This document shows, piece by piece, positions 1-8,840 of a DNA stretch of 64,000 nt. Under the pieces are notes generated by a model. That model was given only the letters and a program-made list of their open reading frames with translations, did not search any database and was not told where the DNA came from. Where the stretch lies: NCBI GenBank assembly GCA_905221605.1, contig CAJNDS010000779.1:1527001-1591000 (forward strand). Reading direction: 5' to 3'. The translations under genes were made by a program, and so were the position numbers. Positions within the stretch are counted from its first letter, which is position 1; every line of letters starts with the position of its first letter. The DNA is from Symbiodinium natans (taxonomy: Eukaryota; Sar; Dinophyceae; Suessiales; Symbiodiniaceae).

Positions 1-1332
1 AGACTTACGTAGCTTAACACCCTACAGACTGGAGGAATGAGGGCTTACCTTAGGCACCCACATGTTATTGTTTGCGGGCTGCAGATCCTTCGAGGGGCTT
101 CCTGAGTAGACCTACAAAAAACATAGGTTTTTGGGCCTTCAACGTAAGCATTCAAGGGCGAGGGATTCCCTGAACCCGAATGAACTCTGGCAAAAGAATA
201 AAAAGAATAGGCTAGACTCTGCGAAAGGATTTAGGGTTTTAGGGTTTAGGGTTTAGGGTCCCAAGACACATTCTTTAGCAGGTGGCCGTTGGATGGACTC
301 GCCTGCTGCTCCGTTCGGCAAGCGCCCCCTGGCTGGTGTCGTAGCTTTCGGGTGGGCTGACCGCATGGCTGAATTTGGGGTTTAGAGTCTAGGGTTAGGG
401 TTCAGAGTTTAGGGTTTAGGGTTTAGGGTTTAGGGCATTCAGTTGTTTTTTTGCTTTGTCTTGCGAGGTGTTTGCTGCAGGGTTTTGCGAGCCCATGTGC
501 CACAAATAGCCCCGCACATCCTCAACCCGGAAACAGGAGAGTCCACTTACTTAAGAAGATGAGTAGGGACATGTTGGACTTGTGTGTCCTGCAGTGTATA
601 CGATTCTGAAAGTGATAGACGCGCTGACGAATGAGACTCCTATGTCCCTGTGTCATCACCACGGCGTTCTGAATTTCTCAATGGATTCTAGGATGAACGC
701 TTATCAGGGACGTTGGAGGTGAGTTAAGGGTTATTGGGGGGCTACTGAGGTATATAGGGACTAGATAAGGTGTATATAGGTTCTACAGGGGAATAAGGTT
801 AAGGGTCCGACTGCGCCGCACATACTCCTATACCCTCACGTCGTTCAAGCCTAACGCGGCTGCGAGGCGAGAACTCTACGAGCCGGCCCTCGCCGGGAGG
901 GCGACGTGCCCAGGGAGGGCCTGGAGTGCAGGGTGCTTCATGCAGACTTCTGCACGAGCATGGGGGGTGCCACGAAGCTCCCTGCAGGAGTATGCGGTGC
1001 ACCTTCATCCTACGTAGGTTCGTGGTGGCGTGCACGCAAACCTTTTGCTTCTAAACCTTGGGTCTTGCAAAGACGCACCATGTTTCAAGTTCCATCCTGC
1101 CCGAAGCACAGAGCCCGGGGAATGTCGTGAGGGTTTACAGTGGTTGAGTAGAGTTAACCAGACTGTATTCCTGACTCGTGCGCTGAATGCGTTTTGAGAC
1201 GTTCTCTCGGCTGAGTGTATCTTGCCCCCAAGGCCCCTCAGAATCAACCCCTGCCAGCCCCACCCACGACCTAAACCCCAAACCCCAAACCCCAAACCCG
1301 AAACCCTAAACCCTAAACCCTAAACCTGACGT

Positions 1333-1467
1333 ACCTATCAGGGGACCCTAGTTTCTAGGGAGGATAAGGGGGGCCGTAGGAGGGAACCCTTCTTAACCTT
1401 CTTCGGCTCTCTGAAACAGGGACCTTATTCAGAGGGTCTATATTTTCAAGGGTCCCCCTAATCCTAA
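1333..1467. mobile_element. MITE-like hairpin element, family F, copy 1
   Basis: The left part (about 1352-1375, AGGATAAGGGGG core) and the right part (about 1448-1467, GGGTCCCCCTAATCCT) are inverted repeats. The interior shares long blocks with the copy at 13661-13784, for example the stretch around GGGACCTTATTCAGAGGGTCTA. No coding capacity is seen, so it would be non-autonomous. Confidence 0.6.
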
Positions 1468-1603
1468 ACCCTAAACCCTAAACCCTAAACCCTAGTGTAG
1501 ATACAATGATCAGGTGAAGTTCTTGTTGGATTCCTCGGCAGACCCAAATGGCCTTGCAGCCAGCGCTGGCCCGGGCCACGGAGCCTCCAGAGAGCACGAG
1601 CCG

Positions 1604-1812
1604 GGGTTTAGGGTATAGGGTTTTGGGTATAGGGGGTTTAGGGTTTGGGGTTTAGGGTTTATAGGGTTTTAGGGTTTACCGGGTTTACAGGGTTTACAGC
1701 GTTTACAGATAGGGTTTATCGGGTTTTAAGGGTTTGTAGGGTTTACAGGGTTTATAGGGTTTGATAGGTTTTGATAGGGTTTGAAGGGTTTATAATAGGG
1801 TTTATAGGGTTT
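1604..1812 (+). repeat. Degenerate telomere-like array (TTTAGGG variants)
   Basis: About 200 bp of imperfect TTTAGGG repeats. Many units carry inserted bases (GTTTATAGGG, GTTTACAGGG, GTTTGATAGGG), giving a period of about 10 rather than 7. It looks like an old, mutated interstitial telomeric tract. Confidence 0.8.
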
Positions 1813-1898
1813 AGTGTAGGTCTTAGCCTTGGCTTGAAGGTCTGCACCCATTGTACTTGGACCTGTCAGGGACTGAAACTAGGGATTGAATAGCAAGC

Positions 1899-2005
1899 AT
1901 ATGTGGGGTTTACGAAAATACGGGAGCCCTAATATAGATCCCTAAATAGTAGGATTCCCTTATGACAAGGACCCCAACACCCCCAATTTCGGTAGCCCCC
2001 ATGTG
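1899..2005. mobile_element. MITE-like hairpin element, family G, copy 1
   Basis: The ends form inverted repeats: a left arm starting CATATGTGGGGTTTACGAAA, and a right arm ending in AATTTCGGTAGCCCCCATGTG. Related elements lie at 7016-7128 and 38036-38152. Non-coding, about 107 bp. Confidence 0.6.
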
Positions 2006-2148
2006 AGCAACGTCTGCTCAACACGGAACGAAGATAGATCGCACAGTAAATAGAAGAGGTTAGCAAGCAACAGCAATCATGAAGCTACCCGCATGCCTTT
2101 TCCACAGCTCACCCTGTGTCGTAGCACCCTCACGACTTGCTTAAAGGG

Positions 2149-2256
2149 TTGGCAGCCCAGTGGTACCCTTTTCCCTTTTTTTTGCTCAAGCTTCCCTTGT
2201 AAGGTAGCCAACCAAAAAAGGGTGCCCTTATCGTGATATGGTTACTGGGCTACCAA
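2149..2256. mobile_element. MITE-like hairpin element, family D, copy 1
   Basis: The left end TTGGCAGCCCAGTGGTACCC is complementary to the right end ATGGTTACTGGGCTACCAA over most of 15-20 bases. The interior (ACCCTTTT...AAAAAAGGGTGCCC) is also self-complementary. Copies occur at 2537-2647, 29179-29304 and 44524-44632, with a divergent one near 15297-15405. Confidence 0.7.
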
Positions 2257-2536
2257 GAAGGATATCCCGGACGCCCTCGACACAGGTGCTTGGTGCGGCC
2301 CGCCACAGTCGCCATTGATGTCTGGGGCTCGTGACGACGCGGGGATGTAGGAGAGAGGGTAATTAGGGTTTAGGGTTTAGGCTTTAGGGTTCAAAAAAGG
2401 GTTGAGGGTTGAGGGTAGACCGGGACATACCACGAAGCCCCATAATGACCATAGTGTGAGGGACACCTCGGAGCCGGGCAGGTTGAAGCTTCAGGCGTGT
2501 TCAGCTTTTCAGGTTAAAGTGTACCGCATGCAACTT

Positions 2537-2647
2537 AGTCGCCCAGCGGTACCCTTTTTCATTTTTTGTTGGTTCAAGGTTCCCATACAAAGTAACCAAT
2601 CCCCAAAAGGCTGCCCTTATGAATTAAGATATGGTTACTGCGCTCGC
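2537..2647. mobile_element. MITE-like hairpin element, family D, copy 2
   Basis: Starts GTCGCCCAGCGGTACCCTTTTT and ends ATGGTTACTGCGC. It shares the interior block TTCCCATACAAAGTAACCAA with the copy at 29179. It lies only about 280 bp from copy 1 in the same orientation. Confidence 0.65.
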
Positions 2648-2947
2648 AGCCTCCCTGAATCATGTAAGGAAATGTACGGAACCTCTGACTCTATATTCGA
2701 CCTCGAAGCCCTGCCATGGACAACTGCCGGGATCGCGCTGAAAGGCAAAAAGTAGCCACCCCACAAAAATTCCCACGAGGACAGAGATGGACACAAAGGG
2801 AAACCTGAACACTAAACCCACATGAACAGGACATCTTGGGCCCCTCCCGAGCCCGAAGACCAGGCCCTTCACCCCTAAACCCTAAACCCCAAACCCCAAA
2901 CCCTCGCCAGCTATGCGGGAGCGAAAAAACCCTAAGCCCCGTGAGGT

Positions 2948-3030
2948 GCTGTGCCATCCATGGATGGGAGGTTGTCGCCCAGACGCTTTTGCGCGCCCAG
3001 GCCTCTCAGACGACTACAGCCCTTGATCTA
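2948..3030 (+). CDS. Possible ankyrin-repeat exon 1 (partial)
   Basis: One frame (codons starting at 2950) reads as a stretch containing AIHGWEVVAQTLLRAQA followed by an ALDL end, which fits the second half of an ankyrin repeat (helix, LL, A, then the start of the next turn). It lies upstream of three other ankyrin-like blocks on the same strand (4075, 5567, 5740), so they may be exons of one gene. Splice sites are not certain: an AG lies at 2944-2945 just before the block, and telomere-like sequence follows from about 3028. Ankyrin repeats mediate protein-protein contacts. The partner is unknown. Confidence 0.35.
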
Positions 3031-4074
3031 GGGCTTAGGGTTTGGGGTAGAATTATAGGGTTACAGGGCTTGCTTAATTCTGGGCTTCCAGGGCTTCTTG
3101 GGGTTCAGGAGCTAGGTTTTCACTACGGCTACGGCTGATGGCTGAAGGATCTCAAAGCTAAGAGGTCCCAAGGAGCAGAAGCCACAGAAAAATCTTCCTT
3201 ACGCATCGGCAGTCTATGGCAGCTGGGGAGGGACGGTTTAGGGTTTAGGGTGTAGGGTTTAGGGCGAAATCACAAGTGTGAGAATAGCTGGGTGCTGCTT
3301 TACATCTTTTAAGCACTGCGCTGCGCCACATGCGGCCAGATGCTTCCAGCGAGCCCAAGCAGAGACTGTGTCTTTTGGAGTTCCTTGATATTCGATCAGC
3401 TGGTTGATCGCGCCGAGAAGAAGTGAAGGGCTTGTCCAACGGAGACAACCATTCCTGGGACTGAAATTCACCTACAGTTGAGTAGTAACTACCCCTGAAT
3501 CAGTAGGTATAGCCCATAAAACTGTAGGCAAAGAGAGCCCCAGGTTGAGCAGCAACACGGTCCGTAATGCAGACGAGGAAAGCCCATCGCAGGGCCCAAC
3601 TCGTGTTCTGCTCCGGAGAGAATGCTGACACACTACAGGGGTCGGAATAATTACAAATAGTATACCCTTATGGGCCCCTTTGTAATTCTACTGTAAGAAC
3701 AGGAAGAACGGAAGAACCCTATTGGAAGGGGCTTTCTGGGTTCCGTAAGCGAGTCCATGGTCGGCCAACGCCCAGAAAGACTGGCTCGGTCTAAGGTTTA
3801 CCTTTAGTGGTTAATTTAGGGTTTAGGGTTTGGGGTTTATGGTTTAGGGTCTAGGGTTTCGGGTTTTTGGGGCAAGAAAACTTGGGTACCCTAACACGGT
3901 AGCTCCTCAGGTAGTGAAGCAATTTGAGTACCCTAATAAAATGGTCGAAAGCCCTAGCTTACTTGGGAAACTGGAGCAAGTCCCTTGATCTAGGGTTTAG
4001 GGTTTAGGGTTTGGGGTAGAATTGAAGGGTTGCCAACCCCTCCCCCCCCCCCCCCAAACCCTTGTTAGTGGCAG
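3031..4074. other. Putative intron or spacer with telomere-like tracts and hairpin elements
   Basis: Contains TTTAGGG runs near 3236-3263, 3816-3860 and 3994-4017, a family-C hairpin fragment starting at 3634, and a C-run at 4042-4055. No open frame here has recognisable protein motifs. Confidence 0.5.
3634..3722. mobile_element. MITE-like element, family C, copy 1 (right end unclear)
   Basis: Starts CAGGGGTCGGAATAATTAC, matching the left end of the elements at 33688, 35827, 54143 and 63241. It shares the interior TACCCTTATGG...CCTTTGTAATTCTACT pattern. The usual right end (AGGCCCCTA) is not clear, so the copy may be decayed. Confidence 0.5.
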
Positions 4075-4150
4075 GCCGCACCGTCCCAGACCGACCTCTC
4101 CAATGCCACGGCACTGCACTACGCAGCCACCCATGGAGAGGACCAGGGCT
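4075..4150 (+). CDS. Ankyrin-repeat exon 2 (partial)
   Basis: After an acceptor-like GCAG at 4071-4074, the frame reads a segment containing TDLSNATALHYAATHGED. The core (N-ATALHYAATHG) is the classic start of an ankyrin repeat (x-G/N-x-T-A/P-LH-x-A-A-x-x-G). The reading closes with TGA at about 4150, so the exon probably ends a little before. It sits between telomere-like tracts in what looks like a long intron system. Together with the other ankyrin-like blocks at 2948, 5567 and 5740 it suggests an ankyrin-repeat gene with an intronless ORF (4487-5257) nested inside one intron. Confidence 0.5.
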
Positions 4151-4163
4151 GAGAGCAGGGTCG

Positions 4164-4221
4164 TTCTAGGGTTTAGGGTTTAGGGTTTAGGGTTTAGGAT
4201 TGAGGGTTTAGGGTTTAGGGG
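4164..4221 (+). repeat. Telomere-like TTTAGGG array
   Basis: About eight TTTAGGG units, one changed to TTTAGGATTGAGGG. It follows the ankyrin exon by about 15 bp. Confidence 0.85.
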
Positions 4222-4486
4222 GTCCCTCTTGGGGTCTAGTCGAGGTCAGTAGAGGTGCCCAAAAAGCTACTAAGCTCAAGTGATGGTGTCACTCGGATAG
4301 CTTTGGGAAGCTTTGGGGCTCCTGACCCGAAACCCTGATCCCTAAACCCTGAACCCCCATAAAATCTAAAGGAGATTAGGACTCAGAGTTGATAAACATG
4401 TGAGGAGGTTCGGATGTTGGTGCCTCCTATCAGCCCACACTGGCCCACCCTGAACCCGCCATCATGCCGACGCAGTGAGCCTAGCC

Positions 4487-5257
4487 ATGTTTGTTCTTGC
4501 TTTCTGCTTTGCTTGTGGTGGTTGCGGCTCATTCATGTGCAGGTGCTGTGCTGTCGTTAGTTTGTTGAATTGCGTCGCCATGGGAACTCTTGCTCGCCCC
4601 AGCAAATCGGACTTCGGTCTTCGGGCCCCTTGGCCCGTTCGCGTCGTCTCCCTGGTGTGCTACGCGGAGTGTGTTCGCCACGGCGGCGTGCTTCTTTTCA
4701 GCCACCTGGGAAGATCGGATGCAAAGAAACATGCCTGCAACGGCCTTTGGTGGTACACCTTTGTGTATGGCTTTGATTCCCTCAATGCAATTTTTCTGCA
4801 TCGGATCGGCTTGCAGGGAGTCAGCATGCATCACATGTACGAGCACCACCTGCTGGGCTTTGGTCTTGGAGCCTCATTGTCTGCCTATGTCCACCTGAAC
4901 CCCGATTCCTGGGATGTGTTGCTGCTCGATCTGTGCTACTATCCCTTGAGTGTGGGATTCTTCGTACACTGGTGTGAGATTTGGTCGATTTCCAGGACAT
5001 TCATGCGGGACCCCGACAGTAGGAGGAAGAAGATGATTCAGCGCGCTCTGGGAGCACTACTGGTGTCGGCTCTAAGTTCATCCATTCTGGCGACCCTCCA
5101 TGGCTACATCACCGAGTTTTTCCGTAAGTCTCACAGGGTGAGTGTGGCTGAAGCTTTCATTGTGATCTTATCGGTGTATCTCGCATGCGCGGTGCAGCCA
5201 GCCTATGTCTGGAGCCATCTTCGAGCCCTAAGGAAGCTCCGGTGCTCCGCTGCTTGA
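4487..5257 (+). CDS. Intronless multi-pass membrane protein of unknown function
   Basis: The frame is open from a GTG at 4475. I prefer the first ATG, at 4487, giving 256 residues. I do not recognise a family. The protein is hydrophobic and Cys/His rich. Likely membrane segments are near residues 1-28 (a Cys-rich start), 122-137 (LLGFGLGASLSAYVHL), 145-162 (VLLLDLCYYPLSVGFFVHW), 184-202 and 219-238 (AFIVILSVYLACAVQP). A His cluster (MHHMYEHH) lies near residue 115. A basic DPDSRRKK loop after the third segment and the LRALRKLR tail suggest cytosolic positions by the positive-inside rule. There are no introns, unlike the exon blocks around it, so it may be a retroposed gene inside an intron of the ankyrin gene. 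I see no spliced-leader relic just upstream. It is real coding sequence to judge from its length and even composition, but expression is unproven. Confidence 0.6.
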   Translation: MFVLAFCFACGGCGSFMCRCCAVVSLLNCVAMGTLARPSKSDFGLRAPWPVRVVSLVCYAECVRHGGVLLFSHLGRSDAKKHACNGLWWYTFVYGFDSLNAIFLHRIGLQGVSMHHMYEHHLLGFGLGASLSAYVHLNPDSWDVLLLDLCYYPLSVGFFVHWCEIWSISRTFMRDPDSRRKKMIQRALGALLVSALSSSILATLHGYITEFFRKSHRVSVAEAFIVILSVYLACAVQPAYVWSHLRALRKLRCSAA

Positions 5258-5566
5258 CCGAAAAAAGGCCCGCGTTTGAACCGCAGCAGAAGGTTTTTTG
5301 TTCGGGGATGGCTTGGCTATGTCCCCCCTGGGAATGTTTTTTGTTCATATAAACCCCAAGAGGATATCAAACATATTGTTTTTATGAAGGTTCCAAGGGG
5401 AGTATAGTTGGGTGGGGAAGGAAAGGTTGCGAGATGAGGGCATCTGATGCTGGACCCTTGTTGGAGGAAAACAGGCCCTTCAAGCATAAATGTTTTGAAT
5501 TTTTGGTCGAAACTCACATCTTTGAGAACCCTAAGCCCTAAACCCTGGTGCATGGACGAAAAGTTC

Positions 5567-5675
5567 GGAGCACCACATGGCGGTGAGGAGACGATGTACA
5601 ACCTACTGCTGGGAGCCGCGGCAGACCCCAACCAAAAAGATGCTTATGGCCCGATGCCCCGGCGGTTTTGGGTTT
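5567..5675 (+). CDS. Ankyrin-repeat exon 3 (partial)
   Basis: The frame contains ETMYNLLLGAAADPNQKDAYG, matching the second half of an ankyrin repeat and the turn into the next (LL-x-x-G/A-A-D-P-N-x-x-D-x-x-G-x-x-P). The frame then runs into the TTTAGGG array at 5668, which supplies the stop. The 5-prime edge is uncertain. Confidence 0.5.
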
Positions 5676-5739
5676 AGGGTTTAGGGTTTAGGGATTAGGG
5701 TTTAGGGTTTAGGGTTTAGGGAGTCCCCTTCTACTGTCG

Positions 5740-5794
5740 GGCGCCCTGATTAGTCACGGAGGAGCCCCTGAGGCGGACAACGTCGAGAGTGCAG
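5740..5794 (+). CDS. Ankyrin-repeat-like exon 4 (partial)
   Basis: A short block reads GALISHGGAPEADNVESAG, resembling the LI-x-H/x-G-A-x-P-x-x-x-N-x-x turn of an ankyrin repeat. It is bounded by telomere-like arrays on both sides (5668-5720 and 5801-5886). It is short, so this relies on the neighbouring ankyrin blocks for support. Confidence 0.4.
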
Positions 5795-8130
5795 GTCCCA
5801 CCCTAAACCCTAAACCCTGAACCCTGAATGAACCCTGAACCCTGAACCCTGAACCCTGAACCCTAAACCCTAAACCCTAAACCCGAGTCCGTGGAGTCCT
5901 TCAAGGCCATGTCCTGGTGCCAAACCCTAAACCCTAAACCCTTGTGAGAGAGCCTCAAAGCAGACTCCGAGTATCACGTCAGACCTCGAGACCTGCCAAC
6001 TGGGCAAGGCATCGGCCTTGTGCGAGTGTGAGAGTCGAAACCCTAAACCCCGCTAAACCCCTAAGCCCCCGAAACCCTAAACCCTAAATCTCAAGCTTCA
6101 CAGAGGTCGCAGTGCCACCGAGCTCCTAGCGACGACAGGCACCAACTCGAAGTAGCTGCTTAGGGAGCTCAGCTACCCCGTTCCCGAGTTTTCTTCATGT
6201 GATCGCACAAAGCATCAAAACAGGATCTTGGTCTTCACCCTATCTCTGGTAGTGCCTTCTGAGACCCTGCCGCTCCCATCTTTCATGCCCCCCCTAAGCA
6301 AAGGGCAACCACATCCACAGGAATCACAAGCCGGAAAGTTGAAGACGCAAAGGCAGACCCACAGCCCCAACACCTTTATTGCTTAGTAGCTGAATGCGTA
6401 CACTTTACACTTTTTGGGATGCTCTAATCCCCTGTCGAACTGAAAGTGTACACGTTTTGGGGGCTTATGAACGCAGCAACTAAGATTGCAAGCTTGCGAA
6501 GTCGAAGAGACAGTGAACTGAACGATCTCCGAGCCAGGGGTCTGAAAGTTCTTGTCTGGTGCAGGTGTGGCTTTGCACTTCTGCCGTGCACGGGGGCTGG
6601 GGCATCCCGCCGGACCACAGGACAAGGGCCTAGGCCCTAGGTTCAGGGCGAGAAGGATGCGCCTAAACCCTAAACCCTAAACCCCTAAACCCGCCCAGGG
6701 TCAGGGTTGATCTCATAAACTTGCTGTGGGGTTCTTTTTTTTAGGGCGCGGCGGAGGAGCTGCCATGAACCCTAAGACCTAAACCCTTGGGATGCTTAGA
6801 GAGCTGGGAAGTGCGCCACCGCGCCGATATGTTTCAGCACATTGTTATCCCCTCCCCCTTAAAATTAAACCCCCCCCCCCACCCCCCGAATATTATAAAC
6901 CCCATTATGGTTATATTAAAGTATATATGTGGGGGGGGGGGTTATTTATTGTTAGGCGGAGGGGATCTCTCCATGGTAATGAACTTCGCCTTCGTTTCTT
7001 GCACACATGTTTCATCATGTGGGGGTTTACGGAAATGAGGGACCTTCAATATAGACCCCAAATAATTAGTAGGTTCCCCTATAATCGGAACCCCAATAAG
7101 GTACCCCGAAGTTCGGAAACCCGTATGTTTCCGGTGCAGAGGTGCGAGTTGCTTTGCAGTCGACCATGTGGCTATCGAGCAGATAGAAAGACTCTTCAGT
7201 TTTCGGCCGTGGGGTGCTTGAAGTCTTATGACAACCATGCACCCATCCCTTGACACACTATTGCATTCAAGTGCAAATCCTCTGGATAGGGGTCTGCCAA
7301 GATGCAGATGTAAATCCCCCAAACGGCTTACAATTTTCCACCAAGCCTTAACCTCTAGAGCCCTTGGGACTTCATAGTTTTCGGTGTTTGTTTTTTGCAA
7401 GTTTTTTTGCGCAGGAATCTGGCATGCCCATAAGGCCGGGTCTCCAGTGGGGGGGGGGGGGGATGTAGAGATCCGGAGGATTCCAGAAGGGTTTTGAGGG
7501 TTAAAGGTTAACAGCTGTTCGATACATAGCCTAGCTAGAACCAGCGCCATGTTATCCATGCACCTGTTCGGGGTTTTCGTGTTCAGGGTTTCTGTTTTTG
7601 GCTTGCGCTGTCTTGTGAATATCATGAGATGGAGCGGAGTGGCTTGAGTCTTTGGTCCCGGCAGATATTGCGTAGAGCCCGGATGCCAGGAAGGGGTTGC
7701 TGTTGCCCCCTCCTTCGCGCAGCTTACAAGTGCCAGAGGCTACGCCACACCCTAATCCCGATACCACCAGCATTGCATCAACACCCCTAAACCCCCTAAC
7801 CCTAAACCCTAAACCCTAAACACTAGCAGAGCCTCGAACCCTAAAATGTAAACCCCAGATCGGGGTTCCGCCTTCGAAGTGGCGTAGTTGGGTGCGGCTC
7901 CTCATGCGTCCCCCAACTTCTTTGAATGGCAAGACCTTTTAAGGGGGCTGTGGGGGTTCATGACTCGTGTTTAGGGCTTTAGGGTTTAGGGTTTGGGGTT
8001 TGGGGTTTAGGGTTTAGGGCTCACCCTAAACCCTAAACCATTTGGTCGGTTTCCCCTTACTCCGCTGCTTCCTCAGGCTGCCTGGGGCCTCTTTGTCGGT
8101 GAAGAGGCCCCCCCACCCCCCCGTCTGCAA
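5795..8130. other. Repeat-rich stretch without a recognised gene
   Basis: Contains CCCTAAA tracts (5801-5886, 5921-5941, 6663-6690, 7792-7825), TTTAGGG/TTTGGGG at 7976-8019, a family-G hairpin at 7016-7128, C and G homopolymer runs (6870-6888, 6932-6940, 7449-7462), and an open minus-strand frame (6942-7625, 227 codons). That frame crosses repeats and the hairpin element, so I do not accept it as a gene. Confidence 0.5.
7016..7128. mobile_element. MITE-like hairpin element, family G, copy 2
   Basis: The left arm CATGTGGGGGTTTACGGAAAT is complementary to the right arm GTTCGGAAACCCGTATG with some mismatches. The interior blocks match the copy at 1899-2005 (AATATAGA-CCC, TAGTAGG-TTCCC). Confidence 0.6.
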
Positions 8131-8297
8131 GGGGTTTAGGGTTTAGGGTTTAGGGTTTAGTTTAGGGTTTAGGGTTTAGGGTTTAGGGTTTAGGGTTTAG
8201 GGTTTAGGGTTTAGGGTTTAGGGTTTAGGGTTTAGGGTTTAGGGTTTAGGGTTTAGGGTTTAGGTTTAGGGTTTAGGGTTTAGGGATTAGGGTTGGT
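8131..8297 (+). repeat. Long telomere-like TTTAGGG array
   Basis: About 23 TTTAGGG units, nearly perfect, with two shortened or fused units (near 8158 and 8262) and a final TTTAGGGATTAGGG. One of the two longest arrays in this orientation here. Confidence 0.95.
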
Positions 8298-8669
8298 TCA
8301 GCAGCGTTGAACCCCTAACCCACAACACTTCACAAAGCTTTCGAACTGGTTTGATATTGTTCCTGTAGTGTAACATCGTGAGGTACCCGAACCCCATACC
8401 TCAACAGCCTAGGCGCTGAGATTTCATGAAAACAGGTAGCCTCTGAAGGATTTGAGGTTGAGGTCTGCTGGTACACAAACGTAAGGTTGTCAAAACCCAA
8501 TAAACCCCAACCTCGGAGGACTCTCCCTCGTACCCCGAAGGTTGTACCCTTGGGCTTGGGAACCCTTTGTTAAGCTCCCTAAGGAAGAAAAAGGGCCATA
8601 TCAGTAGTCTATTGAGGGAAGCCTCTAGGGGTACGAGTCTTAATCCGTCGACAACCCCTACTTAAACCT

Positions 8670-8840
8670 CTAAGTCAACCCTAAACCCTATAAACCGCAA
8701 ACCTTAAACCCCAAACCTTAAACTCTAATTAAACCCCCAACCCTAAACTTTAACCCAAACCCCAAACCCCAAACCCCAAACCCCAAACCCCAAACCCCAA
8801 ACCCCAAACCCCAAACCCTAAACCCTAAACCCTAAACCCT
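8670..8840 (-). repeat. CCCCAAA/CCCTAAA array
   Basis: Begins with degenerate units and then gives about nine perfect CCCCAAA units (about 8756-8815) followed by four CCCTAAA units. The block of TTTGGGG-type units suggests local homogenisation of a variant. Confidence 0.9.

Larger units (their letters stand above)
1..2940. other. Repeat-rich stretch without a recognised gene
   Basis: Telomere-like TTTAGGG runs occur near 231-258, 379-434, 1270-1325 (CCCCAAA and CCCTAAA forms), 1464-1495, 1604-1812 (degenerate TTTAGGG/TTTATAGGG) and 2363-2390. Four hairpin elements (about 1333-1467, 1899-2005, 2149-2256, 2537-2647) are listed separately. Short GC-rich segments near 265-345, 843-1020 and 1540-1605 are open in one frame for 20-70 codons, but I see no convincing splice sites or family motif, so I do not call them genes. 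Confidence 0.6.

Noticed and set aside
6942-7625. 227-codon minus-strand ORF
   Set aside because: Runs through a hairpin element and repeats, with no domain or codon signal.
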